Of a DNA stretch of 64,000 nt, positions 38,901 through 51,409 are shown piece after piece. Positions within the stretch are counted from its first letter, which is position 1; each line of letters opens with the position of its first letter. The notes under the pieces were generated by a model. It did no database searches. It was not told the origin of the DNA and worked only from the letters and a program-made list of their open reading frames with translations. Source of the stretch: Sarcocystis neurona (taxonomy: Eukaryota; Apicomplexa; Conoidasida; Eucoccidiorida; Sarcocystidae); NCBI GenBank assembly GCA_000727475.1, contig KL647293.1, forward strand, positions 1,934,588 through 1,998,587. Reading direction: 5' to 3'. The position numbers were made by a program, and so were the translations under genes.

Positions 38901-40258
38901 ACTCGTGTGTACAAAGCAGCTGCTGCGGTCGTGGCTTTTGTCATGTCGGTTGCATCCCCGCAACCCGTAGTCCATATTGATTCGGTATGTCATGCCAGCC
39001 GTTGTCTGCAGCACGCGCGCCTAGGTAGAGGTGCTCGCGGGTCTTGCGTACAGTCTGTCCGCGCGTTCCGCGTTATCATTGAAGGTGATGGACGCTGTAG
39101 CCCAGCGTCCTTTGATAGCGTGAGCGTAGACTGTGGGAGATGAGCAGACACAGGAAGACTTCTTCGTTGCTGTTGTGGACTGTAAAAGCAGTTGACTTCA
39201 GCAACAAGCCGAGTAAAAAGGAGGCTAGCGATCGTTTTTCTTAACCGCGCGCCCGTAGGCGCACACCTCAAATTTCCAGGAAACGGCCGTAGCGCTACGA
39301 CAGTCCTCCGGAACATATGAAAATAACCCCACTGCTCGCTGTTGGCATGTACGTCGCACTTAGGGATCTTCCCACAGTATGGGAACTCGCGTGGTTCTCA
39401 ATCCACGCTACGGTGCCAGCGCACTCACACTCTTTCACCACTGCAAGTCCTACCACTGCGGAGAAGGCCCACGCGGCTCTCACTCAGTTTTCCAATATGT
39501 AATGGATGTGTGTGCTGTGTTCGTTGCAGCGTGTAGAGGGGGGTCTCCAAGCATTAAGCAAAAAATTTACCCGATCTTCAGGAGCGAAGGCAAGTTCGCT
39601 TCTGTAATCTTTAGATATAACGGGAACCTAATGAGGACCACACAAGGCCCGGCGACCGGGTGAGTTGTCCACTGTGGAGTGCGTAGTGACATTTAACCAC
39701 CCACTCACGCTTCAAAACACCAGTGATACGTATCCGTAGGTAACTTCCTACGATTTCATTCAGGCAGCGCGTCCTCAGGCGCGCGTGTCCTAGTTGCTCT
39801 TTAGGGGTAATACAACTTGCGGTGGTTGCTACCGTATCCGGTGCAACCACACGTCGTACGACTCGATTGCGGGTATTTCTTCGCCTTCAGTCCAAGATCA
39901 TATAGTCGGCACAGTAGCAGACTTGAAGACGAACACGCACAGTATGCTGTTGAGCGTGTTACTGTCAATGAAAAGCCATGTATGAAGGCAATGAAGAGGG
40001 AACTCAGAAGTGCCATGCAGACAAGAGAGTCAAAACTAGCATGAATATCCACGCGGCTACGTCATCTTGTTGAATCTACACGCGGTACAACGCACTACCA
40101 AACGTGAAGACCCATGCGACATTGTTTTTTGTAGAGTGTGCACTTGGGCAAACGTAGAGCATGTTCGTTCTTGCTCCTAGTAAGTTGTACAGTTTGTTCG
40201 TTTATGTCCTGACTTCTACGCAAGCGTAAAAGCTGCACAGTTTCTTGTGTCCGTTCAG
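35960..40258. other. 4.3 kb with no gene recognised
   Basis: Only frames of near-chance length are present. The best are 37038-37538 (-, 166 codons), 37718-38023 (+, basic C-terminus) and 38526-38885 (+, ending in a hydrophobic WAMVVVVITAEVV stretch). None has a domain or paired splice sites. The first coding exon of the Nudix gene should lie in the last few hundred bases: an ATG at 40161 followed by a GTAAGT donor is attractive, but its phase does not fit the next exon. Confidence 0.4.
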
Positions 40259-41884
40259 AACTTCGGAAAGGCCAGTTGAATCCCGAGCGGCGGGACTGCT
40301 TGTGTTTCGCTGGTGGAACACTACGGGGCAGCAAGTAAATGCGGAAGATTCGAATGCGGACAAAGCTGCGATTCATTTTCTCATGTTGAAGGCATCGTAT
40401 GAGCCGTATCACTGGACGCCCCCCAAAGGTAAACTTCAACGAAGCATCGGCAGAATGTCTGTTGAGCTCGTGGGCATTCTGCGAGGGTGGGTTTGGTGGA
40501 GGGCCGGTATCTGGAGGTGAGCGCACCGTAGTGGAGGTGTCCTCCAGTATACAAGCACGGAACATAACCTTCAGCCACATGCATGCAAAGGCCATTCTAC
40601 GTAGCACGAACGCTCAAGAAGACCACCTGGCAGCTACGAGCCCCCAGCTGTACGGCATTCCCGTAGTCTGTAGTTCGCCGCGGAACTGAGTGAACACTAT
40701 TTAAAGCAGACACCTCTAAACCCAAGAAGACGGGCCACCATCTCCGAGTGGGCACAGACCAAAGCGTGCCTCCGCGAACTGGTGGAGTCGGTGACTACAG
40801 GCCACATTGACACAGGCGAGACAGCTGTGACCACAGCGTTGAGAGAGACGAAAGAAGAAACGGGTTTGAACGAAGAAGATTTGGACGTGCTGCAGGATTT
40901 TGAACGCGTGGGTCACTCCCGAGGCCAAGCAGTCACGTTTCAGTTGTCGACCACAGTCGGCAGGGTAGCATCCTTCGCACGAAGTCGTACGCATTCGTGA
41001 GCACGTGTGCCGAAAAGAAGCTTGCATTAAGCTTTGTTTGGCTCGACGAATGTGCGCTGCCTTCCTCAAACACGGAGGATTCGATTCGTTAGAAGAGGGG
41101 TTGTGCAGGTTGCACGTCTTTTGCAATTATGTGGCGCTTCTAATATGGTGCAAGTTCTGTGCATGTTACCGTGCAGAAATGTAGTTAAGCACAGATTACT
41201 AGGGCGCGCGACTGTGTACCGTGCAGAGTCTGTATTACGAGGCCCGCGGGAAGCGGAAGAAAACAACTTATTTCCTGGCGCGTTTACGGGATAGTGGGAA
41301 GGAAGTGAAGCTTTCGGTGGAACACACAGAATTTCGGTAAGGCCTTCTGCAACAGCGGACGATGAGCTGCTAGCGCGTGCGGTGCTGAACGTCGTGGACA
41401 GGAAAAAGTGCAGTCTCCATTCTGCGGTGGGCTTCTATTCTCGCGCTTTGCATCAAGCACACGCGACGGTGTAAGGAGACAGTAGACCAGTTGTTCTTCA
41501 CGACGAAAAACCAGCTCTGAAGATGCACACATATACGGGCAACTGTGAATAGGTAGAGATACCGTGTTCACTGACGCGCGAAATCAACGCGCTGCCACGG
41601 TATAGCTGACGGGTGCGGTTAGGTTTCTATCGAGCAGCTTCCACATGTCGTGAACTGCGAGTCTGCTGTTGCAGGTGGTTGAAGAGCAGTGCTGAGTACC
41701 TAGCGGCGTCGCGCTGCGTCTGGTTTATGTTGCAGACACACGCCCTTATCGTGTATTGCTTTGAATGCGTTGCAGATGGCTGAGTCCAGAAAAGGCTGCG
41801 AAAATAAGCGGTTTTCAAGATTTTAGCGCAGTAATAGTGGATGCAGAGAACTACATAAACCAGTACGTGCTCGTAAAGAAGTAG
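40259..41884 (+). CDS. Nudix hydrolase, diadenosine tetraphosphatase (Ap4A hydrolase, NUDT2) type
   Basis: Splits Ap4A into ATP and AMP, removing a stress-linked dinucleotide; cytosolic in other eukaryotes. Exons with matching phases: 40259-40428, 40801-40907, 41227-41336 and 41776-41884. Exon 1 has SRAAGLLVFRWW and HWTPPKG. Exon 2 completes the Nudix box, G-x5-E-x7-REUxEExGU, as GHIDTGE then TAVTTAL then RETKEETGL, so all metal-binding glutamates are present. Exon 3 reads ARGKRKKTTYFLARLRDSGK and SVEHTEF; exon 4 starts RWLSPEKA and ends YVLVKK plus stop. Order and spacing match NUDT2. A 36-residue insert-like stretch (around TTGQQVNAEDSNADKAAIHF) precedes the Nudix box. The initiator exon was not found; the chain shown starts in phase 2. 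Confident of family, less so of exact substrate. Confidence 0.9.
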
Positions 41885-43193
41885 CGATATATTGCAACCA
41901 GGTGGGTTCCGTGGAAGCACGTGAGTACGTCACGACTCCCGTACGAAGTCCAGACCGGCGGTCGATTCTGACTCGTGTGTGTGTTAAACCATGCGTAAGT
42001 GTTCATAAGTGTGCGTTTGTCCAGACTGGTATCACAGCAGCTTCTAAGAGCGCGTTCTGAAGTTGTACCAGGTGGTGTGTGGCCTTCGTAACATCTTCAT
42101 TGACGCATAAAGGGGAAAGTTCGCATGCATGCACATGCGTGCGTATAGGTGTGTGTAGACGTCCGTATTACGCCATATCCCTTCGGCGCATATTCTTGCA
42201 GTGCTGCCGTTTTGCCCGTGAGGAAGAAGTTTAGAGCTACATGAAACTGGTTTCTAACGTCTACGGAGCAGCATCCACCTGTGCTTATGGTGAAGTTATC
42301 CCATCCAGACGGGGGTGTCCTCGTCGTCCTGTCAAAAATAACTTGATTAGTCGATGTGCGAACTCCTCGCATGTAAACGCACGACACGGTACTATTGTGT
42401 ACTCCGTTGAGTTCTTCAGTGCCCCACACTGACGCGTCGACTGACGCCCTGCACGAAACTGAGATTCCGTCACACTGAGAGGCTGCGTCCAGCAGAAGCG
42501 CGTACAGCCCACTACTTCGGCGCACGACGTCCGCTTAAAGGATTAGGGTGTTTAGGTCCATTCTCGCTGAATAGCTTTCCCCATATTGTTGAGCTCTGCG
42601 TCGTGTCTGAGCATTCAGCAGGGCACAACTCGACAGGGGTTAGAAGCCTCGTGAGGCGTTTTTTTTTTTTGCCACTACGAAGAAAGGCGGCGAAAGTTTC
42701 CTGCGTCGTGCACATGTAAACTAGAGAATCCGTGGAAATATATGGCACCGCCACAATCCGAGAGCGTTTTTTGAGCAGTACGGGTGAAGTGTTACGTGCG
42801 CGTGCTAGGTATTTCTTGTACAGTGGGGCGTACCGGCTCGTAAGACGGTCAGCGCTTACTGGTGACACAACCTGCTGCATAGAAACGTCTTCAGAGCGAC
42901 CGACCGCTGGGGAGTTCGAGGTGACTGCACAGCTGTGAGCACGAAGGGGCAGGGTGGCTTTACAAAAGTAAGATGGCTAATTTGTAAGCGGTACATATCT
43001 TCTATCCACTCAGATTTGTCTGTATTATTCCGTGTTTCTGTTGGCGGCAGCGCCTTCCTGGCCCTTGTTTAGAAGCGTGTAGACTTCAAGACTACCACCT
43101 TGTCTTAGCGATGAATTCTTTTTACGTGTAGCTGTACAGCTCTCCGCGTGAATCGACGAGATTTCAGGTTGGGCTTCGACGAGTTAAGAAGAC
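41885..43193. other. no gene recognised; T-run at 42659-42670
   Basis: This is the 3' flank shared by the plus-strand Nudix gene and the convergent minus-strand coiled-coil gene. Frames are of chance length on both strands (for example 42097-42525, 42512-42880 -). A run of twelve T at 42659-42670 is the only low-complexity feature. Confidence 0.5.
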
Positions 43194-43996
43194 TCACGCC
43201 ACGGCTTCATCTTCGTAGAGGTCTCTCAATTTTTCTCGCCGCATGATCACCATATGGGCTTCTAACTCTTTGAGCTCATCTTCAATGCTGCGGGAAAAAT
43301 CTAAGGACATTAACGCTTTTCAGGAACGAAGCATCTGGCGTTGCGGAACACCCGTGTTTGACCTGTTACGTAGCAGGAGTGCTAGAAGCTAGTGTGCAAA
43401 TTGCGGGCGGTATCTAACTGCGCTGGGGGAATCTGTCGAGTTAAAACCCGACACAACGTTGGAGTCATAACTTTAGCTGTGCCCTATGGAGGCGAGATCA
43501 TTCGTGCAAGCGCACTCAAAAGATGCAGCACGTCACTGTTGTTTTGCCGACTTGGATTTTGCAGTGTGCCCTTTCTCAGCTGAGTTGTGTGCTTTCGGAG
43601 CAGCTTACATCTATGTAGCAGAAAGGTAAACTTAGGCAGCGAAAAAATAAGCGGATCTTTCTGTGACCGAACACGCGCATCAGCGAGGGCGACAAAAGCT
43701 TATTTCCTAAGCTGTTTGTGATACTGAATACAATCTGGCAGCCTGCAGGAAGCTCAAACGTCAGACCATATACAGGCGTCTGGCGAAGGACCTCTGGGCT
43801 GGGCATTTCCATTTCTTACGTCTGCTTTTCCCTTTTCTCTTGCACAGTTTGTACCAGTCCTTCAGTGGCTTCTAACCGTGCCGCGCGGTGGAGAATGTGA
43901 TTTTCTGTGACAATTCGTGCCAGGGCATCTCGTCGACGATCGTTGCTGGCCGCTCTTCTTCGTGTATGGTAGTCCGATGGCAAGTCTGGGTTGCTG
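43194..43996 (-). CDS. short charged coiled-coil protein, 3' two exons
   Basis: Two exons join exactly in phase. One runs from about 43996 to 43820 (reading PDLPSDYHTRRRAASNDRRR, then LARIVTENHILHRAARLEA). The last, 43287-43194, reads IEDELKELEAHMVIMRREKL, then RDLYEDEAVA plus stop. The product is mostly charged helix, likely coiled coil. The tail pattern (EL..L..h..MR...L..L.E.E) resembles the axonemal microtubule inner protein CFAP141, but the match is short and the protein ends early compared with it, so this is only a suggestion. No membrane or signal segment. Upstream exons are probable: a minus frame near 45260-45170 (DVIYLLDDTPLAALSCDESP, then a GTGAGG donor) could be one. Confidence 0.6.
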
Positions 43997-46900
43997 CGGC
44001 GACCGGCAGCAGGCCGGTTCTTTCACAGCAGCAGCAGCAGCACCAGCGCTCGCGTAGAGACCATAACAACATGTCAGCACGTGAGCTAGTCAGCAGGCAT
44101 ATCCCCTCTCCTACACACACGCATGGGTTGTATGCATATTGTTCTGGCAGACGATGCAGAGCTGCGTGCAGCTTGCAGAAACCTCAACGTCCACACCTCG
44201 GGGCAAAAATCGCCGCCCTCTGTCCCTCTACGGTGTACTGCGTGGGTGCTTTGCCTCTCTCTCTCCGTCAAAAGAATTGGGCTTGTGCTACGCTATGCCA
44301 CACCCGCTCACTCTTACTACTCCATGACGCGCAGCGCACCAGCGACGGCGCAACTATAACAGTGTTGCATGGACGTACCCGCGTGGCCGTCAAGTGGGAG
44401 TAATATCGCCCCTCTTGCATAATGCGCGTGAGAAAAAGTATTTTGCTCAAGGTCGTGGTTCATTTACACCGCAGCACGGTGCACAATTGAGTTACTGAAG
44501 GGTTCTTGTGCGTCGCGTCTTCGGCTCAGACGTCTCTGTACGTTGCTGGTTTCAGCTGCAGTCCTCTACGTGGCATAGAAAAGTACTGTACGCTCAGTAG
44601 CTGTCAGTGGAGCCCCAAGGACCCGTCAGCAACAGTGTGCGCCTCGCCGATATGCTGGCAGACCGAAAGGACAGCAGTCCCCTTTTGTTGGCTCTGATAA
44701 CTATCTCAAACGAGTTTCCTTCCCGGAGTAGCTACGCTGCAGGTGTGAATGTGCACCTGGACGATGTTTACCCCAGCATGTCTTGTGGGAACATAATTAG
44801 GGACGCGCACTCGTGTCCCACGTACAGAGCCTCTAAAAGTGTTTCACCGATAATTAGACTCTACTGGTGTGCCGAAGGTGGTCTGTGCAAGTAGAACTTC
44901 CGCAAACCCAGACGATGGGGCTTCACGGTGCGCATAGGTGGATGTAAAGTCCGCCGACGGTGCTTCACGACAAGAGTGTACAATCACAAGTAAGTTTTCT
45001 GTTTACTTCCAAAATGGGAGGTTGTTCAGAAATATTGGTTACACGCGCGTCCTGGCGTAACTCCGTGTGCCGCACACACGGACGCACACCTGTTCGCCAA
45101 TACAGGTACACTGCGTGCTCATGACTGAAACCAACGCCTGAAGGCGGATGGCCGTCGCACAGAAAATCCTCACGTGGGGCTAGCGTGGGGCTCTCGTCGC
45201 AGGACAAAGCAGCTAAAGGCGTGTCATCTAGAAGGTAGATCACGTCAGGACGGAACAACATTCTTATATCCTACAGTGGGGGAGTGACGTCGGCTTTTTG
45301 TCACCTGTATGCTTGACAAACATATTCTTCAACTTTAGCATTCAGCACTCTGCAGAGAAGAGCTAGTAAAGATTGCTACTGTTACTGCAAAAACGTATCG
45401 GTATATGCTTCACTAACAATATCGTGGAATGGATATTCCACAGCTACCGTATTGTATGCGTACGTTTGCAAAAAGGCACGGAGAGCCGACGGTGTTGAAT
45501 TCATATCTCTGCTTGTGTTACGTACAGGAGAAAGGCAAGGGGAACCCTTCTACATGTGTACTGTTGTGGGGAGTTGTTCGTAGAGAGGAGTGCCTGAATC
45601 TACACAGGGGAGGTGAAAAACTTCCCCTTGCACAAGGCCTCCGCGTGCTGTAGTGACGCATCGGAACCACTATTCTTTCCGTCTTGCATCAGACAATCAT
45701 ATTTTTCAAGCAGAATGGAACTGAGTGCCACGCCGTTCGCCCAAAGGACTTCGATATTGATTCGTGACTTGTAGGCGCAGATCCTCAGATCCTCATTCTG
45801 CACAAGGTCGCACGCATAAGACTTAAACGGCTACTAGCAGGTACGAGGTGTGTGCCCCATGAACTGTTTGCTGACTATACGTGTTTCACGGCGACATTAC
45901 GTATTACGAACGGTGGTTCCGCGGACTTGCCTGTTCCTCTCACAACATGGGGTGGCGATAGAAGACTCTGCTACATAGGTGCAGGGGTTGACACTTCTTA
46001 CCGACAACAGCGCACAACTGTCTGTTCTGGGAAGAAATGCACTTGGCTGGACGTTCTACGGAGACGTGTACTACTTGCATGTCTTCCTGTCGAGGTGTCC
46101 ATTCACGGCGAAATTTATCTACCCCGGAGCTGGTGAGATAAAATACCTAATTTTCTGTATTTTTCCGTTTACATACGTCGTTCGGTACGTGTAGGGATTC
46201 TTACACCCACGCGCGCGAAGCACTATGCAGACGGTACTGTGCGTGCTAACTGCAGACACGGAGACACTGGGAGGAAAGGGAGCTAGATGCGAAGAGACAA
46301 TGTTTTGTTTCTGTCAACGTGCACCTTGTAAGGCGCGCGGCAATGGTGCATGGCGTTCGCGTTGCCTGAAAGCGTGTACGCAAATTATTGTGTATAAAAG
46401 CGAAAGTGTGGGAGGCGTCTGCGAGAGCTCAAAGCACAAGTGAGTGTACGACGTCAAGGCACTAGTCGACTATGTGCATGTACCTGTGGAAGGCGTCTGC
46501 TGCAGCAGGAATGCACGTTTGTTCATGAATCTTGTTGGTACTCGTATGCACACAAGAACTAGACGCGGCGGCTGCGTTGCGTGTGCGAGTTCACTCGTAC
46601 TATATTTCACTCGTAAAATCTCTCTGTATATGTACACGTACACGTGCGGGGGCGGTGACCCCTACACAGAGGCTGCGACGGGGATTACGCGTTACACATG
46701 AATTCCGCAGTCTCCATATACTAAACTGCTCACAGTTACATTCAGTGCCTGGATATCCGCGGTGTTCACCAGATTGTCGCAAATCATTGCTGGATGCTGA
46801 GCCACCGCTGATAGCCAAAGTGTTTGCCACCGAACGTCTGTTGCGTGTTCGCGAGCGCCACGGCGTGGTATCACGACGCTAGAAATGAACTCAAGACAAC

Positions 46901-48331
46901 AATTCACCGCCAGTGTGCTTATAGGTCAACTATAGCGAAGGGTGCGTAGCTGAGCGTGATAACAGTACGCCGGCGGCCAGCGGGTGTACACTTAGACTTC
47001 AACAGCTATAGGTGTTTGTTCGCGACTGTAGGAGGCGCCGTGTGCAGCGCTTCGATATGCACGATCGGATCAATATGCGGAACTGCATGGCGGATCTGTA
47101 CCCGTTTATGCGTGCGTGGAGCTGCGGTGATGCCACCGTGTGCAGAGACGTATGCACGAGTGTATTTGCGCATAAACGATTGCAACGCACGCGGCATCTT
47201 GTAACGGCCCAGCGCACCCCGAATACAAATTTGTCAGTCAGCCTCCAGATCTTACCCACTGTTCGCTAGTTTTCAAATGTGTACGATCCGTATATGCGTA
47301 GTATACACGTAGTATAAATGTTCGACATACCCACATCTGTGACGTATACGCGGCACCTCCCTTTCTCAAAATCGCTTTGGCCAGTTCCTGGGCACAATTG
47401 GAAAGCCGATAGCCTGCGCTGTTGACTGCTTCCATTACGTCCTCGCGTGTTCACTTCTTGGATCCAACCTGTGCAGCTGAGGGGCGAGTCTCCTGCGTCA
47501 TCCTCGTCCTGGGCACGGCCATACATTTCCGTGCCTATTCTCAGAACAACTGAGTTTACAGATGTGAATATGGATATGCATACACATTCTTGTAGATCCA
47601 AAATTTGACACGGTATCTGTGGCGGTGTACATGCAATTGGGTCCTGGCCTGCCAGGATCTACCGTTTTTCGACCTACTCAGTGAAGCATACAGTGCTTCG
47701 TGACACATACTCTAGTAGACCACCAACTTCTACGAGTGCTTTCAGCAACACTAGCGCTGGGTGTTGCTCCTGCTGCAATTAAACCGAATCTCTTACTGTG
47801 CGGAACACAAGGGGACTCAGCGTCTTCCAACACATAATGCAAGTGCGTCTGCGCCTGCGTGTACGAACACATTCGTACTAAATTGTATATTTTGTCAGTG
47901 CAGATGCACTTGTGTATGCACATTTATATGCCCCCTGTAGTAGTAGTACTGCGCGCAGTCAACACTTACAGCCTGGGTTGTCAGCCACCCATGCAGGCGA
48001 ATCGAGTCCCAGCTCTCCGTGGCTGCTTGGCAGCATGAGCAGCGCCAGTCGCTGGAGCTACCCCCGGCCGTCCGTCACTGGCGCAGTCCGGACACGACTA
48101 ACAAGCATCGATGCATGCATGCTTGTACATAGGTAAGCTTTGCAGCCAAACGCTGCACAGCTGCAGCGACACTAAGAGGCACGGCACGAGGTTGTGGAGG
48201 CAGCGGCGCACACAGGGGCTGCGTAGCCCTTGAAGTGTTACTCTTCTTGTGGTGGGTTCACGTGTTCTTTTCTGTCCCTTCTGACTTGCCTCTCGTTTTC
48301 TCTTCCTTTTTCCGCATATCTACTGGACAGT
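43997..48331. other. unresolved; scattered coding-like blocks on both strands
   Basis: Several short blocks look protein-like but could not be joined. Plus: 44605-44741 (NSVRLADMLADRKDSSPLLL) and 45852-46130 (YTCFTATLRITNGGSADLPV). Minus: about 47778-47690 after a TTTAATTGCAG acceptor (QEQHPALVLLKALVEVGGLL), about 47617-47470 (QILDLQECVCISIFTSVNSV), 47442-47330 (EAVNSAGYRLSNCAQELAKA) and 45803-45600. They suggest at least one minus-strand gene around 45.6-47.8 kb and one plus-strand gene around 44.6-46.1 kb. I recognise no family. A five-unit CAG run lies at 44026-44043. Confidence 0.35.
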
Positions 48332-51300
48332 ATGGCGTCCGCCCTCCGTGGTTTGCACCCCACAGCCTCTCTAATCCGCAGCGGCCTTCTGGGGGGAAGC
48401 CGTGCGGCTGCAGCAGCAGTAGCGGGTGCCACATGTGCTCGTCCTGCAGCCTGTGCAAGAATTTTTTCATCCACGGCTGCCGCAACGGCCAGCTGTGGAG
48501 GCTGCTCGAGATTTCCTCCTGCATTTGACTGCAGAGGAGGAAACATGGCAGGGACGAGTGTGTTCCGGTGTAGCCCTACGAGGCCGAGCCTGGCGGCTTG
48601 TGCTTCTGGTGTAGCCATCCCAAAGTCCAGAAGGTGTGGGTGTGCGTCCATATCCTCGGAGAGGCGCTCCTTCAGCGGCACAACGAGCAACGCCGCAAAG
48701 GAACTTGTTAAAACAATCAACAATGAAATTCAACATGAGCAATCGACCTATGAAGCCGATGGCGAACTCAAAAAGTTTCTGCAGACTTCTGGTTGGGAGC
48801 TGACAGAACAAGAAAATGACATGATGGTTACTTTAAAGAAGGAGATCGCAGGTAAGACTCTGCAATGGCTCGGACCATTCGACACGAGCAGATACTTTAA
48901 CAGCAGAGTTGCCTTTGCCGTAGCAGTTGCTACATCACCAGCCCGTAATTTCGAGCGGAACGCAGCCGCCTTGAGCAGCTGACGCGGCATCAACAAAGGA
49001 GATTTGCAAAGACGAGCAAGTTCCACCAGCGGCCGCTGCAGCCTAAGAGTTTAGGCAGAAAGGACATCCGCAAAAAGCGGAACGCGTCCATATTATCTGT
49101 CAGCGCATGTACCCGGATTTCTAGTCCTCCAGAACAGTTACTCTGCAGTTACAAAGAGATGTGGTATAGCCTGTGCGTGAAAGGGACCTAGCTGCACTGC
49201 GAGAAGGTAAGAGCAGTAGTTCTGTAGTGCACGAAGGCAAGCGTGGTGCGTCACCACTGGTGCGCAGACAACGAATCTTCCTGTGAAAGGGGAAGCGGCG
49301 TAAGTTTACTCTGACGACTGGGTGCAGTGTGCGTATGCAGACGGCAGGGCAAACCCCCACGGCGTCCTCGTACTTGGAAAGGTTAAGCACTGTAGCTTTG
49401 CAGAAGGGGGAGCCACTTCAGCTTTAGTAGATGCAAGGCAAGTATACGGTTACAAGGAAGATGGCAAGCAGTCAAAGTTCTGAACGAAAAGGACAATCCG
49501 TGTCGCGGAAATCGGAAGAAGGCACGCCCTGCAGGCGTAGTAGGGAAGGACAAGAGAAGTACTGCATTGTAGGAAGTCAGGTCGCGCTGCTTTTGTATGC
49601 GAAAGCAGACAACGTCACTGCACCTTCGGAAGGCGGACAGTGTGGGTTCTGTGGGTAGAGGGACCCATGAACCGTTTGTTTAGGAACGCCCAGTGGCGTA
49701 GCTAGACTACGAAGCCGCGAGCCGATGGATTTGCTAGCAGGAAGGCCCCACGACCCATTTTCTCTACCGCGTATGCCAGTATCGTTGCGTGAGGATGTAT
49801 TTTTTTAAAAATCCTTGAAGTACTTTTTTTTTCAGAGATCACAGCGTAGCAGGCGAATAAAAGCATGGTTGCTTTGTTCCGGATTACGATGCAGATCACA
49901 CTAGCCAGGTTGTTTACCCAGGCCAGGACGTAGTGTGACACTGCTGAAAAGGATCACGAGACACATTTGCGATGTATAGGCGAATATCTTCGTGTAAGCT
50001 CCACTCGACATATAGGCACGCACATACTCGCGTACAGCTATGTATGTGTATATATATATATGTAGGCGACGGGGTGTACAAATATTCGTTCTTCTTGTTT
50101 GCATGCATATATGCGCAAATATGTAGTTACATCCTCCTACGCTTCTACGTCAGTGCTTATTTCTGCATCCAGCAGCCTAAAAGTACGAGTAGCAGGAGCA
50201 ACAGCTGTGCACCAGCGAACAAGCAGCTGCAGTAACGGCTGACGTTCCTGGGACAGCAAAACGTCAACTGCCCAGCGGACGCACTTTTTTGCGTGGTAGC
50301 TAATGTGGAAACCTGTCTCTTCTTCGAGGTGGTTCTGGAGTCACATGCGATGCCGAGGGGAGCTGAGCGACTGCAGCTGTGCACCGTAAAAGGCTTAGAT
50401 CATAGTGAATAGAAGTGCGTGTATTAGGGGGCTCGGTCTCTGCGGTGGGCGTTGCAGTGCTCCATCGGGGCGAGAGAGCACCTGAATTGTGAAATCTATA
50501 CGCGAAACGTGTTCTTCGCGTTCACTCCTCCACCACAATACCGTACACAGGCCGTTTGCGTGAGTGAGCTCGGACGATGCGGAACGCACGGATGTACGTG
50601 GTCCCGCGTAAAGTCTAGCAGACTTTATTTGCTCGCATCAGGATTCACAACGACCGTCGAAGGGCGTCAGTGTCAGTGGAGGTGAACAGCCGGAAGGTCG
50701 TACACGCCCATTAGTGGACATCGGTTCGTATGCGTTACTGTGAGTGAGACGCAGAGGAGCTCTGCTCTGAAACTCAGGGACACTGAAGTGCGTACGTGGC
50801 GAGGTACCGGAGGCTCAGACACACGCGTGCGTGTACGTGCCCTCGAGACGTCTGTTTTTCATGAGCATGAACGCGTCTACAAGACGTGTCTACCTGTGTA
50901 CCCTACGCGTGTCCCCGCGTCTGTGAGTCTTCGCGTCTGCTTTGTCGCGCATGAAAGGAGCTTAGTTCTGCCTTTTGCCCCATGTTGCAGGCAAAAAAGT
51001 GGTGGTAGAATTTAGCTGCGTACAGAACGCGGAAGCACCTGCCGGGGAAGAGGGACCCGCAGCGGAGATGTCTGATTTTACCGTCACCATAACAAAGGCG
51101 GGGAAGGACGACGGCGAAGGTATAACGTTCTACTGCAGCACAACGCAGGACGAAGAAGAGAAATTCCGTTACTGCGTTGGACAGGTGCGTCTTTTCAAGA
51201 GTGCAGAGGAGAAAGAAAGTTTAAGTGTCTATCCGGGGCCGTATTTCGAGGATCTGGATGATGCTTTCCAGCAATGCCTTGACGACTGGCTCTCTAAGAT

Positions 51301-51409
51301 GGGAGTGGATAACGATCTGTGCGACTTCATTGATAAATTTTCAGTTGACAAGGAGAGCCGCGAATACCTAGCCTGGCTCAAGAAACTCGCTCAATTTGTC
51401 ACAGAGTAA
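48332..51409 (+). CDS. mitochondrial matrix p32/MAM33 (C1QBP) family protein
   Basis: Acidic, trimer-forming mitochondrial matrix protein linked in other eukaryotes to mitochondrial translation and respiratory function. Exon 1 is 48332-48851 and exon 2 is 50991-51409, split within a Gly codon, giving 312 residues. The N-terminus (MASALRGLHPTASLIRSGLL) is Arg/Ala/Ser-rich and lacks acid, as expected of a mitochondrial presequence; a long Cys/Ala/Ser-rich spacer follows to about residue 115. The family core starts at NAAKELVKTINNEIQHEQST and SGWELTEQEND. Exon 2 has KKVVVEFSCVQN, an acidic loop (EAPAGEEGPAAE), DFTVTITKAG, then the C-terminal domain: GPYFEDLDDAFQQCLDDWLS and REYLAWLKKLAQFV. ATG 48332 is preferred because it begins the presequence. 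The core is intact. The intron is unusually long. Confidence 0.93.
48852..50990 (+). other. 2.1 kb intron of the p32/MAM33 gene
   Basis: It is bounded by GTAAGA and CCATGTTGCAG, and the reading phase (1) agrees across it. Inside are only chance-length frames, two T-runs (49799-49832) and a short TA run near 50047-50060. I see no nested gene. Most other introns that I could fix in the window are about 100-700 bases. Confidence 0.75.
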
